From positions 1 through 6,156 of the forward strand of contig UQEM01000143.1 in assembly GCA_900540005.1 (NCBI GenBank): a DNA stretch of 6,156 nt. Direction: 5' to 3'. Shown one piece after another: positions 6,124 to 6,156 of this stretch. How positions within the stretch are numbered: the stretch's first letter is position 1; each line of letters starts with the position of its first letter. The stretch is from an uncultured Ruminococcus sp. GTDB lineage: Bacteria; Bacillota; Clostridia; Oscillospirales; Ruminococcaceae. The notes under the pieces are model-generated. The model was not told where the DNA came from. It did no database searches and saw nothing but the letters and a program-made list of their open reading frames with translations. Made by a program: the position numbers and the translations under genes.

Positions 6124-6156
6124 CTGTCTCTTATACACATCTCCGAGCCCACGAGA
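6124..6156 (-). other. Residual Nextera Read 2 adapter (synthetic)
   Basis: CTGTCTCTTATACACATCT (6124-6142) is the reverse complement of the Tn5 mosaic end. The following CCGAGCCCACGAGA is the Nextera Read 2 primer site lacking its last base. Genomic sequence ends at 6123, which also explains why the operon promoter is missing. Confidence 0.98.

Noticed and set aside
1..6156. Inverted 19-bp Tn5 mosaic ends flanking the insert, looking like a composite transposon
   Set aside because: They are joined to Nextera Read 1 and Read 2 primer sequence, there is no transposase gene, and the ends coincide with the ends of the record. They are library adapters.

Overview
The window is a single tagmented DNA fragment. 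Positions 1-31 and 6124-6156 are Nextera (Tn5) sequencing adapters left on both ends in read-through orientation, so only 32-6123 (about 6.09 kb) is biological. The insert is moderately AT-rich and densely coded, with strong GGAGG-type ribosome binding sites, near-consensus sigma-A promoter elements and U-tailed hairpin terminators. Together with a DUF6514-like gene, a stand-alone small alarmone synthetase and a TPM-domain secreted protein, this suggests an anaerobic gut or rumen Firmicute, probably a Ruminococcus-like member of the Clostridia. That placement is inference from gene content, not from a marker gene.

Layout. Going rightward, one plus-strand gene (96-1070) encodes a DRE-TIM metallolyase of the 4-hydroxy-2-oxovalerate aldolase/HMG-CoA lyase type. 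It ends at a symmetrical hairpin (1085-1111) shared with the convergent minus-strand gene 1124-1426, a small DUF6514-like protein with its own very good promoter (1486-1514). A second strong, symmetrical hairpin (1560-1602) separates that gene from a probable minus-strand operon. Read in transcription order the operon contains a secreted, probably lipid-anchored protein with two tandem TPM-type repeats (6089 to 5211), a 933-residue cytoplasmic GH2 glycosidase (5168 to 2367) and a RelQ-like (p)ppGpp synthetase (2305 to 1604). Gaps are 42 and 61 bases with no terminator visible in either. The operon promoter lies outside the insert.

How the genes fit together. No single pathway links all five. 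The GH2 enzyme has no export signal, so it would act on oligosaccharides or glycosides already imported. The alarmone synthetase downstream could make a stringent-response signal co-vary with sugar use, but shared transcription is only inferred from spacing. I see no phage, insertion sequence, CRISPR, tRNA or rRNA. The most notable points are the two-repeat TPM lipoprotein with a probable TTG start, the unusual GH2 architecture (long insertion between the catalytic glutamates and an extra C-terminal domain), the TPM-GH2-alarmone synthetase gene order, and the adapters at both ends.
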